From: Paracoccus zeaxanthinifaciens ATCC 21588
Lineage (GTDB): Bacteria > Pseudomonadota > Alphaproteobacteria > Rhodobacterales > Rhodobacteraceae
Direction of reading: 5' to 3'
Assembly: GCF_000420145.1 (NCBI RefSeq)
Contig: NZ_ATUJ01000009.1
Location: forward strand, 1-64,000
DNA length: 64,000 nt
Shown here: piece by piece, positions 8,876-18,998 of the stretch
Layout: each line of letters begins with the position of its first letter
How positions within the stretch are numbered: the stretch's first letter is position 1
Made by a program: the position numbers and the translations under genes
The notes under the pieces: model-generated
Database searches by the model: none
Told to the model about the DNA's origin: nothing
The model's input: the letters and a program-made list of their open reading frames with translations, nothing else

Positions 8876-11140
8876 ATGACCCGTTTTGCCGCCCCAATCG
8901 CCGAACAGATCTGGGATATGAAATACCGGATGAAGGATGCCGAGGGGCAGCCTGTCGATGCGGGGGTCGAGGACAGCTGGCGGCGCGTGGCCCGCGACCT
9001 TGCGCGGGTCGAAGCCGACCCCGCCGCGTGGGAGGAGAAGTTCTACGGCGCGCTTGCGGATTTCAAGTTCCTGCCCGCCGGTCGCATCCTTGCGGGGGCT
9101 GGCACCGGGCGCACGGTGACCTTGTTCAACTGCTTCGTCATGGGCACCATTCCCGACAGCATGGGCGGCATCTTCGACATGCTGAAGGAGGCCGCGCTGA
9201 CCATGCAGCAGGGCGGGGGCATCGGCTACGACTTCTCGACGATCCGGCCGCGCGGGGCGCTGGTCAAGGGCGTGGCGGCGGATGCCTCGGGGCCGCTGTC
9301 CTTCATGGATGTCTGGGATGCGATGTGCCGCACGATCATGTCGGCGGGCAGCAGGCGCGGCGCGATGATGGCCACGATGCGCTGCGACCACCCCGATATC
9401 GAAAGCTTCATCGAGGCCAAGCAGGACAGCGCCCGCCTGCGCATGTTCAACCTGTCCGTGCTGGTGACCGACGACTTCATGGAGGCGGTGAAGTCCGGCG
9501 GCAACTGGGATCTGAAGTTCGAGGGTCAGACCTTCCGCAGCGTGAAGGCGCGCGACCTGTGGAACCGGATCATGCGGGCGACCTATGATTACGCGGAACC
9601 CGGCGTGATCTTCATCGACCGGATCAACAAGGCCAACAACCTGCATTATGCCGAAACCATCGCGGCCACCAATCCCTGCGGCGAACAGCCCCTGCCGCCC
9701 TATGGCGCCTGCCTGCTGGGGTCGGTGAACCTTGCGCGGCTGGTGCGCGATCCCTTCACCGATGCCGCGCGGCTGGACCCCGAGGCACTGGACGACCTGG
9801 TGCGGACGGCGGTGCGGATGATGGACAACGTGGTTGATGCCTCGCGCTTTCCGCTGGACAGCCAGGCGGCCGAGGCGCAGGCCAAGCGCCGCATCGGGCT
9901 GGGCGTCACGGGCCTTGCCGATGCGCTGCTGATGCTGGGCCTGCGTTACGGCGCCGAGGATGCGGTCGCGCAGACGCGGGTGTGGATGAAGGCCATCGCG
10001 CGGTCGGCCTATCTGGCCTCGGTCGATCTGGCCAAGGAGAAGGGCGCGTTTCCGCTGTTCGACGCGGATGCCTATCTGCAATCGGGCTTCATGTCCCGGA
10101 TGGATCCCGACGTTCGCGGCGCCATCGCCACGCATGGCATCCGCAACGCGCTTCTGACCAGCATCGCGCCCACGGGCACGATCAGCCTCTATGCCGGGAA
10201 TGTCAGCTCGGGGATCGAGCCGGTCTTCGCCTATGCCTACAAGCGCAAGGTCCTGCAGAAGGACGGCACCCGGACCGAGGAGGAGGTCGTCGATTACGCC
10301 GTCCAGATGTGGCGCGACCTGAAGGGCGACGCGCCCCTGCCGGACTACTTCGTGAACGCCCAGACGCTGGCCCCGCGCGATCATGTTGCCATGCAGGCAG
10401 CCGCGCAGGAATGGGTGGACAGCAGCATTTCCAAGACGATCAACTGCCCCAAGGATATCGATTTCGAGGCGTTCAAGGACGTCTATCTTGCCGCCTGGGA
10501 TCTGGGCTGCAAGGGCTGCACCACCTATCGTCCGAACGATGTCACCGGCAGCGTCCTGTCGGTCAGCGAGACGACCGAGGCCGCCCCCGAGGCCGATCAG
10601 GGTGCCGATGTCGTCTATCTGACCGAGCCGCTGGACCGTCCCGCCGCGCTGGAAGGGTCGACCTACAAGCTGAAATGGCCGGATTCGGCGCATGCGATCT
10701 ACATCACGGTCAACGACATCGTGCAGGGCGGCCACCGCCGCCCGTTCGAGGTGTTCATCAATTCCAAGAACATGGAGCATTACGCCTGGACCGTCGCGCT
10801 GACGCGCATGATCTCGGCGGTGTTCCGGCGCGGGGGCGATGTCAGCTTCGTCGTCGAGGAGCTGAAGGCCGTCTTCGATCCGCGCGGCGGCGCGTGGATG
10901 AAGGGACGCTATGTCCCCTCGATCTTGGCCGCGATCGGCGGCGTGATCGAACAGCACATGATCGCCACGGGGTTCCTTGCGGGCGAGGGGCTGGGCCTCA
11001 AATCCGACCCGCAATCCGAGGTGATGGCCGTGGGCGAGGCACCGCGCGGTCCCGCATGCCCGGCCTGCGGAGAGTTCGGCATGCGCATGGTCGAGGGCTG
11101 CATGACCTGCCCGTCCTGCGGCCACTCGAAATGCGGATGA
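8876..11140 (+). CDS. nrdJ: Adenosylcobalamin-dependent (class II) ribonucleotide reductase
   Basis: Reduces ribonucleotides to deoxyribonucleotides using a B12 radical, independent of oxygen. The 754-residue protein has the barrel cysteines in LFNCFVMG, the NPCGEQ motif followed by YGACLLGSVNL, and a C-terminal zinc-ribbon-like tail with paired cysteines (CPACGEFG and CPSCGHSKCG). ATG at 8876 follows AAAGGA; a longer frame begins at 8840 without a good site. It is monocistronic, 64 bases after olsA. No cobalamin riboswitch or clear NrdR box is visible in that short gap. Confidence 0.96.
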   Translation: MTRFAAPIAEQIWDMKYRMKDAEGQPVDAGVEDSWRRVARDLARVEADPAAWEEKFYGALADFKFLPAGRILAGAGTGRTVTLFNCFVMGTIPDSMGGIFDMLKEAALTMQQGGGIGYDFSTIRPRGALVKGVAADASGPLSFMDVWDAMCRTIMSAGSRRGAMMATMRCDHPDIESFIEAKQDSARLRMFNLSVLVTDDFMEAVKSGGNWDLKFEGQTFRSVKARDLWNRIMRATYDYAEPGVIFIDRINKANNLHYAETIAATNPCGEQPLPPYGACLLGSVNLARLVRDPFTDAARLDPEALDDLVRTAVRMMDNVVDASRFPLDSQAAEAQAKRRIGLGVTGLADALLMLGLRYGAEDAVAQTRVWMKAIARSAYLASVDLAKEKGAFPLFDADAYLQSGFMSRMDPDVRGAIATHGIRNALLTSIAPTGTISLYAGNVSSGIEPVFAYAYKRKVLQKDGTRTEEEVVDYAVQMWRDLKGDAPLPDYFVNAQTLAPRDHVAMQAAAQEWVDSSISKTINCPKDIDFEAFKDVYLAAWDLGCKGCTTYRPNDVTGSVLSVSETTEAAPEADQGADVVYLTEPLDRPAALEGSTYKLKWPDSAHAIYITVNDIVQGGHRRPFEVFINSKNMEHYAWTVALTRMISAVFRRGGDVSFVVEELKAVFDPRGGAWMKGRYVPSILAAIGGVIEQHMIATGFLAGEGLGLKSDPQSEVMAVGEAPRGPACPACGEFGMRMVEGCMTCPSCGHSKCG

Positions 11141-11146
11141 CGGAGA

Positions 11147-11722
11147 TCAGGCGAAGACCGAGTCCGTGATTTCTTGCGCCAGCGCGTCATCGACGGGCTG
11201 GCCGTTCAGCAGACGGTACCAGAACGCGCCGTGGATGAATTCGGACATCAGGCGGGGGGACCGGCCTTCGGGCAGCTCGCCCCGCTCGCGTGCGCGGCTC
11301 AGGATCTCGGTCACCATCTCCTCTCGCGGTTGGACGAAGCGGGTGCGGAAGGCCTCGCCGAACGAGGCGTCCTGCTGGGCAGCGGCGATCAGGGCGCGCA
11401 GGGTGTCGCCGTCGCGACCCAGATGCGCGAAGACGCCGGTCAGGAAGACCCGCAGCTGATCGGCGGCGGGTGCCTGCGGATCGGGGGCCGGTCTGTCGGC
11501 GTATCTTGCCGTCTCCTCGAAGACGGCTTCCAGGACGAGGTCGGCCTTGGTGGCCCAACGGTTGTACAGCGTCTGACGCGCCACCCCCGCAGCCGTCGCG
11601 ATGGCCGAGATGGACACGCCGTCATAACCCTGTTCCCTGATCAGCCGCAGCGCGGCAGCCTTCAGCGCCTCGCCCGCCTCGGCATTGGGCGGGCGGCCCG
11701 TTCTGCGAGTCTTTTCGGTCAT
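11147..11722 (-). CDS. TetR/AcrR family repressor of the divergent efflux gene
   Basis: A 191-residue TetR-type regulator. The N-terminal helix-turn-helix (GVSISAIATAAGVARQTLYNRW, about residues 36-57) is canonical and the C-terminal ligand domain is all helical. AGGAGG stands before the ATG at 11722. The gene is divergent from an MFS drug-efflux gene, and two near-identical palindromes in the 94-base gap are the obvious operators, so I infer local repression released by an unknown effector. Its 3' end converges closely on nrdJ (six-base gap). Confidence 0.9.
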   Translation of the reverse strand: MTEKTRRTGRPPNAEAGEALKAAALRLIREQGYDGVSISAIATAAGVARQTLYNRWATKADLVLEAVFEETARYADRPAPDPQAPAADQLRVFLTGVFAHLGRDGDTLRALIAAAQQDASFGEAFRTRFVQPREEMVTEILSRARERGELPEGRSPRLMSEFIHGAFWYRLLNGQPVDDALAQEITDSVFA

Positions 11723-11754
11723 CCTGTCCTCCTGCCTTGGCCCTTCTTGATATA

Positions 11755-11768
11755 TGGACTGCCGTCCA
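11755..11768. promoter_or_regulatory. TetR operator, copy 1
   Basis: TGGACTGCCGTCCA has inverted arms TGGAC and GTCCA around four bases. It shares eight or more flanking bases with copy 2 (11780-11793), and the centres are 25 bases apart. Confidence 0.7.
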
Positions 11769-11779
11769 CTAATTGCAAA

Positions 11780-11793
11780 TGGACTGAAGTCCA
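11780..11793. promoter_or_regulatory. TetR operator, copy 2
   Basis: TGGACTGAAGTCCA is a perfect palindrome with six-base arms and a two-base centre. It is 24 bases before the MFS start codon, placed to block its transcription. Confidence 0.7.
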
Positions 11794-11816
11794 CTATGCG
11801 AGACAAGGAACGCCAC

Positions 11817-13031
11817 ATGCCTCAAATCCAACTCTCCTCGAAACATGCGGCGGCGATAACCGCAACCCTGGGGCTGCTGTCGCTGTTTCCGCCACTGGCG
11901 ACGGACATGTACCTGTCGGCCATCGGAGATCTGGCGGATTCGATGGCGACCGACCATGCGGGGGCCGAGCTGTCGCTGTCGATCTTCTTCCTTGGCCTGT
12001 GCGTCGGACAGTTGCTGATCGGACCGCTGGCGGACGGGTTCGGGCGCAGGCTTCCGCTGCTGGCGGGGACGGTACTGTTCCTTGCGACCTCGGTCCTGCT
12101 GCCGATGATGGACGATATCGCCAGCTTCAACGCGTTGCGCTTCCTTCAGGCGATCGGGGCCAGCGCGGGCATGGTCGTGGGTCGCGCGGTGGTCAAGGAT
12201 CTGTACAGCGGCCAGCAGGCGGCCCAGGTGATGACGGTTCTGGTCATGCTGCTGACGGTCGGTCCGATCGTGTCGCCGACCCTTGGCAGCCTGCTGCTTC
12301 AGGCATTCGGCTGGCGCTCGATCTTCGTTGCGATGGCGGCGGTCAGTGCCGTCGCGCTGGTCCTGACGCTGCTGGTCCTGCCCGAGACGCTGCCCGCGCC
12401 CGGGCGTCAGCGCCGCCCGTTCCGTGACGGTGCCGTCAGCGCGGCACGCCTGCTGGCGCGGGGGTCGTTCCTGTCGATGACGCTGGTCGCGGGCTTCGTG
12501 CAGGGCGGGATGTTCGCCTTCATCACCGGATCCTCGGGCGTCTTCCAGGGCCGGTTCGGACAGGACACGCTGTCCTTCGGCCTGATCTTCGCGCTGATCG
12601 CCGCCGCGCTTGTCGTGTTCGGTCGCGTGAACACGATCCTGCTGCGCAGGCATTCGCCCGCGCGCATCCTGTCGCGGGGCCTGCCGGTCTTCGTCGCGGC
12701 GTCTGCCGTGCTGGTCGCGATGTCGGGAACGTCGCAGATGTGGCTGTTCGTGGTGCCGCTGTGGATCGCGATCGGGATGGTCGGGCTGCTGTCGGCGAAT
12801 GCCATGTCCATGGCGATGGAGGTCGCACATGACCGTGCGGGGATCGGCTCGGCCCTGCTGGGCGCGATCCAGTTCGCCATCGCGTTTGCCGTGTCGTTGC
12901 TGGTGGCGCTTGGGGGCAGCGGGTCTGCCATGCCGATGGCGATGGGACTGCTGGTGCCGTCGCTGGCGGCCTCCGGGCTGTTCTTCGGCAGCCGCGCGAT
13001 GCGCCCGACCGCTGCCGCGACGGGCCAATAA
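11817..13031 (+). CDS. Bcr/CflA-like MFS multidrug efflux permease
   Basis: A 404-residue inner-membrane transporter with about twelve hydrophobic segments. LATDMYLSA near the first helix and the loop GPLADGFGRRLPLL between helices 2 and 3 are typical of the Bcr/CflA (DHA1) branch of the major facilitator superfamily, which exports drugs by proton antiport. The ATG at 11817 follows AAGGAA. Divergence from a TetR gene with paired operators suggests substrate-induced expression. The substrate cannot be read from the sequence. Confidence 0.88.
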   Translation: MPQIQLSSKHAAAITATLGLLSLFPPLATDMYLSAIGDLADSMATDHAGAELSLSIFFLGLCVGQLLIGPLADGFGRRLPLLAGTVLFLATSVLLPMMDDIASFNALRFLQAIGASAGMVVGRAVVKDLYSGQQAAQVMTVLVMLLTVGPIVSPTLGSLLLQAFGWRSIFVAMAAVSAVALVLTLLVLPETLPAPGRQRRPFRDGAVSAARLLARGSFLSMTLVAGFVQGGMFAFITGSSGVFQGRFGQDTLSFGLIFALIAAALVVFGRVNTILLRRHSPARILSRGLPVFVAASAVLVAMSGTSQMWLFVVPLWIAIGMVGLLSANAMSMAMEVAHDRAGIGSALLGAIQFAIAFAVSLLVALGGSGSAMPMAMGLLVPSLAASGLFFGSRAMRPTAAATGQ

Positions 13032-13035
13032 GGAT

Positions 13036-13066
13036 GCGCCCTGCCGGTTCGGAACCGGCAGGGCGC
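13036..13066. terminator. Strong hairpin between convergent transporter genes
   Basis: A perfect 14-base stem (13036-13049 with 13053-13066) and a three-base loop sit between the stops of two convergent genes. There is no long T-run, but its symmetry suits both directions. Confidence 0.65.
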
Positions 13067-13073
13067 GCGTTCG

Positions 13074-14378
13074 TCAGACCTCGTTCCGGCCCGAGGCCAG
13101 GATGCAGATCAACGAGATCACGGCCGCCACGAGGACGTAGTAGCCGACATAGGCCATCCCGTAGGTCGCCTGCAGCCAGGTCGCGATATAGGGCGCCAGC
13201 GATGCGCCGACGATGCCCGCAAAGTTGAATGCCAGCGACGAGCCGGTATAGCGCACATGCGTCGGGAAGGGCGCGGCCAGCGCGGCGCCGATCACGCCAT
13301 AGGTGACGCCCATCAGCGCCATGCCGATGGTGACGAAGGTGAAGACGCCCGCCCGGCTGCCCGACAGCAGCGGGTCCAGCGCGAACGAGAACGCGCCGAT
13401 CAGGATCGTGACCAGGATCAGCAGGTTCCTCCGGCTCCAGCGGTCGGCGATCTTGCCTGCGAAGGGGATCAGCGCGCCGAAGACCACGGCACCCCAGACC
13501 TGCACCTCCAGCGCCTCGGGCAGGGTCATCTCCAGCACCTTGACGTTGTAGGACAGCAGATAGGCCGAGCCGATATAGAACAGCACGAAGGTGGCAAGCG
13601 CGACGAAGGTGCCCAGGAACAGGCTGCGCTTGTGGTTGCGGAACACCTCGACGAAGGGCACGGACACGCGGTCATGGCTGTCGATGGCCTTCTGGAAGGC
13701 CTTGGTTTCGGCCAGCGACAGGCGGACCCACAGGCCGACCGCGATCAGCACGATCGAGAACAGGAACGGCACGCGCCAGCCCCATGCCAGCAGATCCTCG
13801 CGCGACATGAAAGTCAGCAGCAGCAGGAACATCCCCGAGGACAGGAACAGCCCGACAGGCGCGCCCAGCTGCGGGAACATGCCGTACCAGCTGCGCTTGC
13901 CCGGAGGGGCGTTCTCGGTCGCGATCAGCACCGCGCCGCCCCATTCGCCGCCAAGGCCGAAGCCCTGACCGAAACGGCACAGCGCCAGCAGCAGCGGCGC
14001 CAGCACGCCGATCTGGCTGTAGGTCGGCAGAAGGCCGATGATCACGGTCGAAATGCCCATGGTCAGCAGCGCCGCCACCAGCGTCGCCTTGCGGCCCACG
14101 CGGTCGCCGAAATGGCCGAAGACCACCGCGCCCAGGGGGCGCGCGAAGAACGCGATCGAGAAGGTGGCGAAGGAGGCCAGCAGCGCGGTCGTCGGATCCT
14201 CGCCCGGGAAGAACAGCGCGGGGAAGACCAGCACGGCCGCGGTGGCATAGACGTAGAAATCGAAGAACTCGATCGTCGTGCCGATCAGGCTGGCCAGCAG
14301 GACCCTGCTCGGCTTGTTCAATGGGGTCGGGGCTGCCGAAGGCTCGGCCATGCCCCCGGTCGAGGAAGCGTCGGTCAT
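13074..14378 (-). CDS. MHS-family MFS transporter (metabolite:H+ symporter)
   Basis: A 434-residue permease with twelve predicted membrane segments. IGTTIEFFDFYVY at the first helix and ARPLGAVVFGHFGDRVGRK between helices 2 and 3 mark the metabolite:H+ symporter (MHS) family, whose members import organic acids, proline, betaine or shikimate. GEWGGAVLIATENAPP is also typical. The start at 14378 has a weak ribosome site; 14351 is an alternative. The substrate is unknown and the neighbours do not help. Confidence 0.88.
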   Translation of the reverse strand: MTDASSTGGMAEPSAAPTPLNKPSRVLLASLIGTTIEFFDFYVYATAAVLVFPALFFPGEDPTTALLASFATFSIAFFARPLGAVVFGHFGDRVGRKATLVAALLTMGISTVIIGLLPTYSQIGVLAPLLLALCRFGQGFGLGGEWGGAVLIATENAPPGKRSWYGMFPQLGAPVGLFLSSGMFLLLLTFMSREDLLAWGWRVPFLFSIVLIAVGLWVRLSLAETKAFQKAIDSHDRVSVPFVEVFRNHKRSLFLGTFVALATFVLFYIGSAYLLSYNVKVLEMTLPEALEVQVWGAVVFGALIPFAGKIADRWSRRNLLILVTILIGAFSFALDPLLSGSRAGVFTFVTIGMALMGVTYGVIGAALAAPFPTHVRYTGSSLAFNFAGIVGASLAPYIATWLQATYGMAYVGYYVLVAAVISLICILASGRNEV

Positions 14379-14525
14379 GTCATTCGTCCAAGTTGTAGCC
14401 GCGGGAAGGCTCCCGCAAATCGGACCCACGCCCTAGCGGAACAAAACTGCGCCAGAAACCGCATCCGCGAAATTTTTGGCGCTTGCATGGCAGGGTTTCG
14501 TCAGATGCATGACTTGGCGGCGGTT

Positions 14526-15497
14526 TCAGGACCAGTAGGCGGCGACCGTCATGTCCTTCTTTTCATGCCCGCGCGATTGCAGGTGCTTGCGCGCGGCGCG
14601 GGCCTCGTCGGCGCTGGCGGCGAACCAGACGAACTCGGTTGGCGCGATTGCGGTGGCGGACAGGGCTGCGGTCAGGTCGTCCGAAACGGTCACCCGCGGA
14701 TCGCTGGCCGTGTCGCCCAGATCGGCGCTGGTGCATCGGATGGTCGCGGTGACCTGGCCTGGTGCCTCGGACAGGATGCGGCGGATGGCGGGCAGGGCGG
14801 TCTGGTCCCCGAACAGATGGACACGCGCGGCGGTGGGGATGCCGCCTCCGCCGGGGCCGATGATGGCGACGGTCTGTCCGGTCGGATCGCCGTTCACCCA
14901 GTCGCAGGTCGGGCTGCAATCATGGCGGAAGATGTCGAAATCCAGCCAGCCCGGTCCGTGATCCGCCACGGTATAGACCGCGCGGTGCAGGCTGTCGGGA
15001 CCTTCGGGCCATCCGACGCGCCCGGTCGGCTGGACGCGGGGCCACACGGGCTCTCGCCCCTTTGGAGGCAGCAGCAGGCGGAAATGCATCGAGCCCTCGG
15101 TAAAGCGCGCGGCATCCGGCGCGGCGATGCGGACCCGGACGAAGCCGGGGCTGGGCCGCGTCACGCGCAGCACGCGCATCAGCGACAGGCCGGGCGCCAG
15201 CGCGCCCGCATCGACGTGATCCCAGGAGATGCCCAGCCCGACCTCGGCGAAGATCTCGGTTGCGCTGTCACGCAGGTTTCCGATCAGCCTTTCCTCGGGG
15301 GCGGACAGGTCGACAGACATGCCGTCCACATGCGGCACGAGGCGCAGTTCGCAGCCCCAGACCGACATGGTCAGTTCGTCATGCGTCTCGGTCAGCGGCA
15401 CCTCCCACGCGGCGGCGCGGGCCTTCAATGCGGCGATCGCGGCACCCGATGATTGCGCGATCAGGCCCGTGCTGCGGTAAGTGCGAAGATGTGCCAT
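14526..15497 (-). CDS. Siderophore-interacting FAD-binding reductase with N-terminal DUF2218 domain
   Basis: A 323-residue fusion. Residues about 1-95 resemble DUF2218 (HDELTMSVWGCELRL, then APEERLIGNL) and the rest is a SIP/ViuB-type flavin reductase that frees iron from ferric siderophores using NAD(P)H: RVLRVTRPSPGFVRVRI begins the FAD domain, HDCSPTCDWV and IGPGGG follow. Such enzymes are cytoplasmic. It is divergent from a TonB siderophore receptor and permease, which strongly supports an iron role. Expression is probably iron-repressed, but no confident Fur, RirA or Irr box was found. Confidence 0.88.
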   Translation of the reverse strand: MAHLRTYRSTGLIAQSSGAAIAALKARAAAWEVPLTETHDELTMSVWGCELRLVPHVDGMSVDLSAPEERLIGNLRDSATEIFAEVGLGISWDHVDAGALAPGLSLMRVLRVTRPSPGFVRVRIAAPDAARFTEGSMHFRLLLPPKGREPVWPRVQPTGRVGWPEGPDSLHRAVYTVADHGPGWLDFDIFRHDCSPTCDWVNGDPTGQTVAIIGPGGGGIPTAARVHLFGDQTALPAIRRILSEAPGQVTATIRCTSADLGDTASDPRVTVSDDLTAALSATAIAPTEFVWFAASADEARAARKHLQSRGHEKKDMTVAAYWS

Positions 15498-15520
15498 GGC
15501 TGCCCCTGTCTCTTTCGGCA

Positions 15521-15548
15521 GCTATAGCATAGTCTTTCAGTCGGACAA
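15521..15548 (-). promoter_or_regulatory. Candidate promoter of the SIP reductase gene
   Basis: On the minus strand TTGTCC (15548-15543) and TATAGC (15526-15521) are 16 bases apart, 24 bases before the start codon. Moderate match to sigma-70. Confidence 0.4.
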
Positions 15549-15557
15549 TTGACAATT
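15544..15557. repeat. Tandem heptamer in the siderophore intergenic region
   Basis: GACAATT occurs twice head to tail. It overlaps the candidate -35 regions of both divergent transcripts, where an iron regulator would be expected to bind. Confidence 0.45.
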
Positions 15558-15684
15558 CCGATAGATTCGATCAGTTATCCGGCACCAATCAGCCCCGAGG
15601 GCAGCCAGAACCCCACCCGCGAACAGCGCTTCGCGGGGCGGTTGCGCCTGTCTTCCGGCAAGCCCCGCACCGAAGGATGGCCCC

Positions 15685-17742
15685 ATGAAACGACCCCTGA
15701 TCGCATTCCTGCTGGCGAATTGCGCCGCGATCGCCGCATCGGCGCAGGACGCCCCCTACATGCTGGACGGCATCACGCTTCAGGCCGAAAGCAACACCAC
15801 GCTGGTCCAGGACGGCTATGTCGCGATCAGCAGCCGGCAGGCGACCCGCCTCGATACGCCCGTTGCCCGCATCCCGCAGGCCGTGTCGATCATCACGCAG
15901 GACCAGGTCGAGGATCAGGCCCCGCGTTTCCTGAACGAGGCGCTGAGCTATACCGCCGGGGCGAACCCGAACAATTACGGCTTCGACAACCGCTTCGACG
16001 CGTTCTTCCTCCGGGGCTTCCCGACCAGCTATAACGGGTTCTTCCGCGACGGGCTGCAGCAGGTGAACTCTCCGACGGCGTGGTTCAAGACGGAGCCCTA
16101 CGGGCTGGAAGGCGTGGCGGTGCTGAAGGGGCCGAACTCGTCGCTCTATGGTGTCAGCGGTCCGGGCGGGATCGTGAACCTCGTGACCAAGCGCCCCAAG
16201 GACGAAACCTATCGCGAGATCCGCGCGACGACCGGCGCGAACGACCGCGCCGAGATCGCGGCGGACTGGTCGGGCCCGGTATCCGAGGGCAGCGACTTCA
16301 GCTATCGCCTGACGGGGCTGCATCGCGACGCCAACAGCGATCTGGCGGGCTACAAGGACGACAAGACCTATTTTGCACCCGCGCTCAGCTGGGATAACGG
16401 CTTTACCCGCGCGACGATCCTGGCCGAGTATTCGACCTCGACCACGGGCGGCACGGCGGCCTTCTACAACCCGTCCTATGGCGTGGCGTCGCGGATCTAC
16501 AACGGGGATCCCGACTATAACGATTTCGACCAGGACCAGTGGCGCATCGGCTACGAGGTCGAACACGACCTGACGCCCGACCTGACCCTGCGCCAGAGCT
16601 TCCGCGCGGCCCGCGTCGCGGCGGACCTAGAATACAGCGGCTACTATGCCTCGGGCGATGCGCTGGCGCGGTATTGGGGCCATTACCGCGAAGAGGTCGA
16701 GACCCAGACCCTGGACAGCGGCATCCGCTGGAGCGTCGCGACCGGCGGCGTCGATCACGAGGTGCTGGCGGGCATCGACATCAGCCGCACGGATTACGAC
16801 AGCGCGGCGACGCTCGGCTATGTGTCGGCTGCGGAAACTGCGGCGGCTTCGCTGGTCTTCGACGGGTCGCAGGTGACCGAGCAGGCGGGCATCTATGTCC
16901 ATGACCAGCTGAGCTGGAACAGCTGGCAGGCATTCGTCAGCGCACGCTTCGACCGGGTCGAAAGCAGCTCGACCGCCGATGATGGCACCGTGACCGACAG
17001 CACCGACAACGGCCGCTCGGGTCGGGCCGCGCTCAGCTATGACTTCGGGAACGGGGTGATGGCCTATGGCAGCGTCTCGACCTCGTTCTCGCCCAATACG
17101 GGCTTCGTCTATGCCGTGGGCGACGACGAGAACGGCACCCCCGCCGAGGCCACGCAGGCCACCCAACGCGAGATCGGCGTGAAATACGCCCCCGAGGGCA
17201 CGAACCTGCTGATCTCGGCGGCGATGTTCGACATCGACCAGCGCGACGGCGTGGTTCTTGATGCCTCGACCGGCGTGAACCGCAAGCGCCAGCTGGACCT
17301 GAACAGCCGCGGCTTCGAGGTCGAGGCGCAGGCCAGCTGGTCGAACGGCTGGTCGCTTCTGGCAAGCTATGCCCACCAGAAGGTCACGATCGAGAAAGGT
17401 GCCACCGGAACCGACGGGAACGAGCTGTCCGCCAGCCCCAACGACACCCTGTCGGTCTGGGCGAAATACGACGTGCAGGCGGGGCCGATGCAGGGCCTTG
17501 GCCTGGGCGCGGGGCTGCGCCATGTCGGCAGCAGCTACGGCGATGACGAGAACAGCTTCGAGAATGACGACCGCACCTTCGTCGATTTGGCCGTCAGCTA
17601 CGAGATGCCGCAGGCCGAGGGCGTCGAGATGCAGCTGAACGTCAAGAACCTGTTCGACCAGGACAAGCAGACCTGTACCGCAGGCTATTGCTATCGCGAC
17701 GAGGGGCGCACCTGGACCGCCAGCATCAGCCGCCGCTTCTGA
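15685..17742 (+). CDS. TonB-dependent siderophore receptor
   Basis: A 685-residue outer-membrane receptor of the FhuA/FoxA type. A signal peptide (1-20) is followed by a probable TonB box (DGITLQAES), a plug domain ([16 protein letters not shown], then [17 protein letters not shown] and [10 protein letters not shown]), and a beta-barrel ending in the aromatic SRRF. A cysteine pair near the end (TCTAGYCY) is typical of hydroxamate-siderophore receptors. AAGGATGG precedes the ATG. Its stop overlaps the start of the permease gene by one base. Confidence 0.94.
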   Translation: MKRPLIAFLLANCAAIAASAQDAPYMLDGITLQAESNTTLVQDGYVAISSRQATRLDTPVARIPQAVSIITQDQVEDQAPRFLNEALSYTAGANPNNYGFDNRFDAFFLRGFPTSYNGFFRDGLQQVNSPTAWFKTEPYGLEGVAVLKGPNSSLYGVSGPGGIVNLVTKRPKDETYREIRATTGANDRAEIAADWSGPVSEGSDFSYRLTGLHRDANSDLAGYKDDKTYFAPALSWDNGFTRATILAEYSTSTTGGTAAFYNPSYGVASRIYNGDPDYNDFDQDQWRIGYEVEHDLTPDLTLRQSFRAARVAADLEYSGYYASGDALARYWGHYREEVETQTLDSGIRWSVATGGVDHEVLAGIDISRTDYDSAATLGYVSAAETAAASLVFDGSQVTEQAGIYVHDQLSWNSWQAFVSARFDRVESSSTADDGTVTDSTDNGRSGRAALSYDFGNGVMAYGSVSTSFSPNTGFVYAVGDDENGTPAEATQATQREIGVKYAPEGTNLLISAAMFDIDQRDGVVLDASTGVNRKRQLDLNSRGFEVEAQASWSNGWSLLASYAHQKVTIEKGATGTDGNELSASPNDTLSVWAKYDVQAGPMQGLGLGAGLRHVGSSYGDDENSFENDDRTFVDLAVSYEMPQAEGVEMQLNVKNLFDQDKQTCTAGYCYRDEGRTWTASISRRF

Positions 17743-18920
17743 TGCGTCCGGGCGACGGAACGAGGGTCCTGTCGGGCCTCTGGGCGGCCTATGCCGCCCA
17801 GAGCGTCATCGGCGGGCTGACATGGGGCGGCCTGCCGGCCGTCCTGCGCGACCAGGGGCTGCCGCTTGACCGGATCGGCCTGCTGTCGCTGCTGATCGCG
17901 CCCTGGGCGCTGAAGTTCCTCTGGGCCCCGCGGGTCGAGCGTCTGCGGATCAGGCCGGGCCTTGCCCCGCGCACCCCGCAGGTGGTGCTGGCGACCGGGA
18001 CCATTGCCGTCGCGGGGCTGATCCTGACCGGTTGGCTGGGCCTGGTGCCGCTGCTGCCGGTGCTGGCCTGCCTGATGCTGGTCGCCATCGCGACGGCCAC
18101 GGCGGATATCGCGGTAGACGGCCACGCGGTCGGCACGCTGGCGCGCCATCAGCAGGGATGGGGCAACGCGGCGCAGGTCGGGGGGGCCTATGTCGGGTCC
18201 GCGATCGGTGGCGGGCTGGTCCTGGTGCTGGTGGCGGCGACGGGCTGGCGGAACTCGGTCTGGCTGCTGGCGGCGCTGGTGGCGCTGCTGCTGGGCTGGT
18301 TCGCGCTGACCGCCCGGAACGCACCCCCGGCACCCGAGGCCGCCCCGGCCCCCAGCCTGCGCCGCGCCTTCGCCCGCCCCGAGATCCGCAAGGGCCTGCC
18401 GCTGGCCGCAAGCTTCGTGCTGGCGCAGAAATTCGCCATGGGGATGTATGGCCCGTTCCTGATCGACCTGGGGCTGCCGCTGACGACAATCGGCATCCTC
18501 AGCGGTTTCGGCAGCCTGGTTCTGGGCCTGCTGGGCGCGCTGGTCGGCGGGGCCTCGGTCCGGCGCAACGGGATCCGCGCGACGCTTCTGACGGCGCTTG
18601 CGGGGCAGGGCGCGCTGATGGCGGTCCTTGCATGGGCGCCGCTGCCTGTGATGGCGCTGGCGGGCGTCTGCCTTCTGTCCGGATCGGCGATGCTGTCCTT
18701 CGGGTTCACCGCGCTTTACGCCCAGTTCATGCGTTGGTCGGACAAGGCGCAGGGCGGGGTGGATTTCACCCTGTTCCAATGCATGGACGGCATGCTGGGG
18801 ATGGGCATGGGAACGGTCGCGGGCGTGGTCGCGCAGCAGGCGGGTTTCGGCACGCTGTTTGCGGTCTCGGTCGGGCTGGCGGGCCTGTCCGCGGTCGCGA
18901 TTTCGGTCAGCAAATCCTGA
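17742..18920 (+). CDS. RhtX/FptX-type siderophore permease (MFS)
   Basis: A 392-residue inner-membrane protein with about twelve hydrophobic segments. The start ([20 protein letters not shown]) and [13 protein letters not shown] resemble RhtX/FptX, single-polypeptide permeases that import ferric siderophores such as rhizobactin or pyochelin in place of an ABC system. Overlap (TGATG) with the receptor gene shows co-translation. Together with the SIP reductase, this gives a complete route: receptor, permease, reductase. No siderophore synthesis genes are nearby, suggesting use of a foreign siderophore. Confidence 0.85.
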   Translation: MRPGDGTRVLSGLWAAYAAQSVIGGLTWGGLPAVLRDQGLPLDRIGLLSLLIAPWALKFLWAPRVERLRIRPGLAPRTPQVVLATGTIAVAGLILTGWLGLVPLLPVLACLMLVAIATATADIAVDGHAVGTLARHQQGWGNAAQVGGAYVGSAIGGGLVLVLVAATGWRNSVWLLAALVALLLGWFALTARNAPPAPEAAPAPSLRRAFARPEIRKGLPLAASFVLAQKFAMGMYGPFLIDLGLPLTTIGILSGFGSLVLGLLGALVGGASVRRNGIRATLLTALAGQGALMAVLAWAPLPVMALAGVCLLSGSAMLSFGFTALYAQFMRWSDKAQGGVDFTLFQCMDGMLGMGMGTVAGVVAQQAGFGTLFAVSVGLAGLSAVAISVSKS

Positions 18921-18998
18921 CCCGCGCGTCACCGGGCCTGACCTTTTGGACAGGGGCCCTAGCCCCATGCTCGCTGCAAGCCGGGGGGCTTTGGCGGT

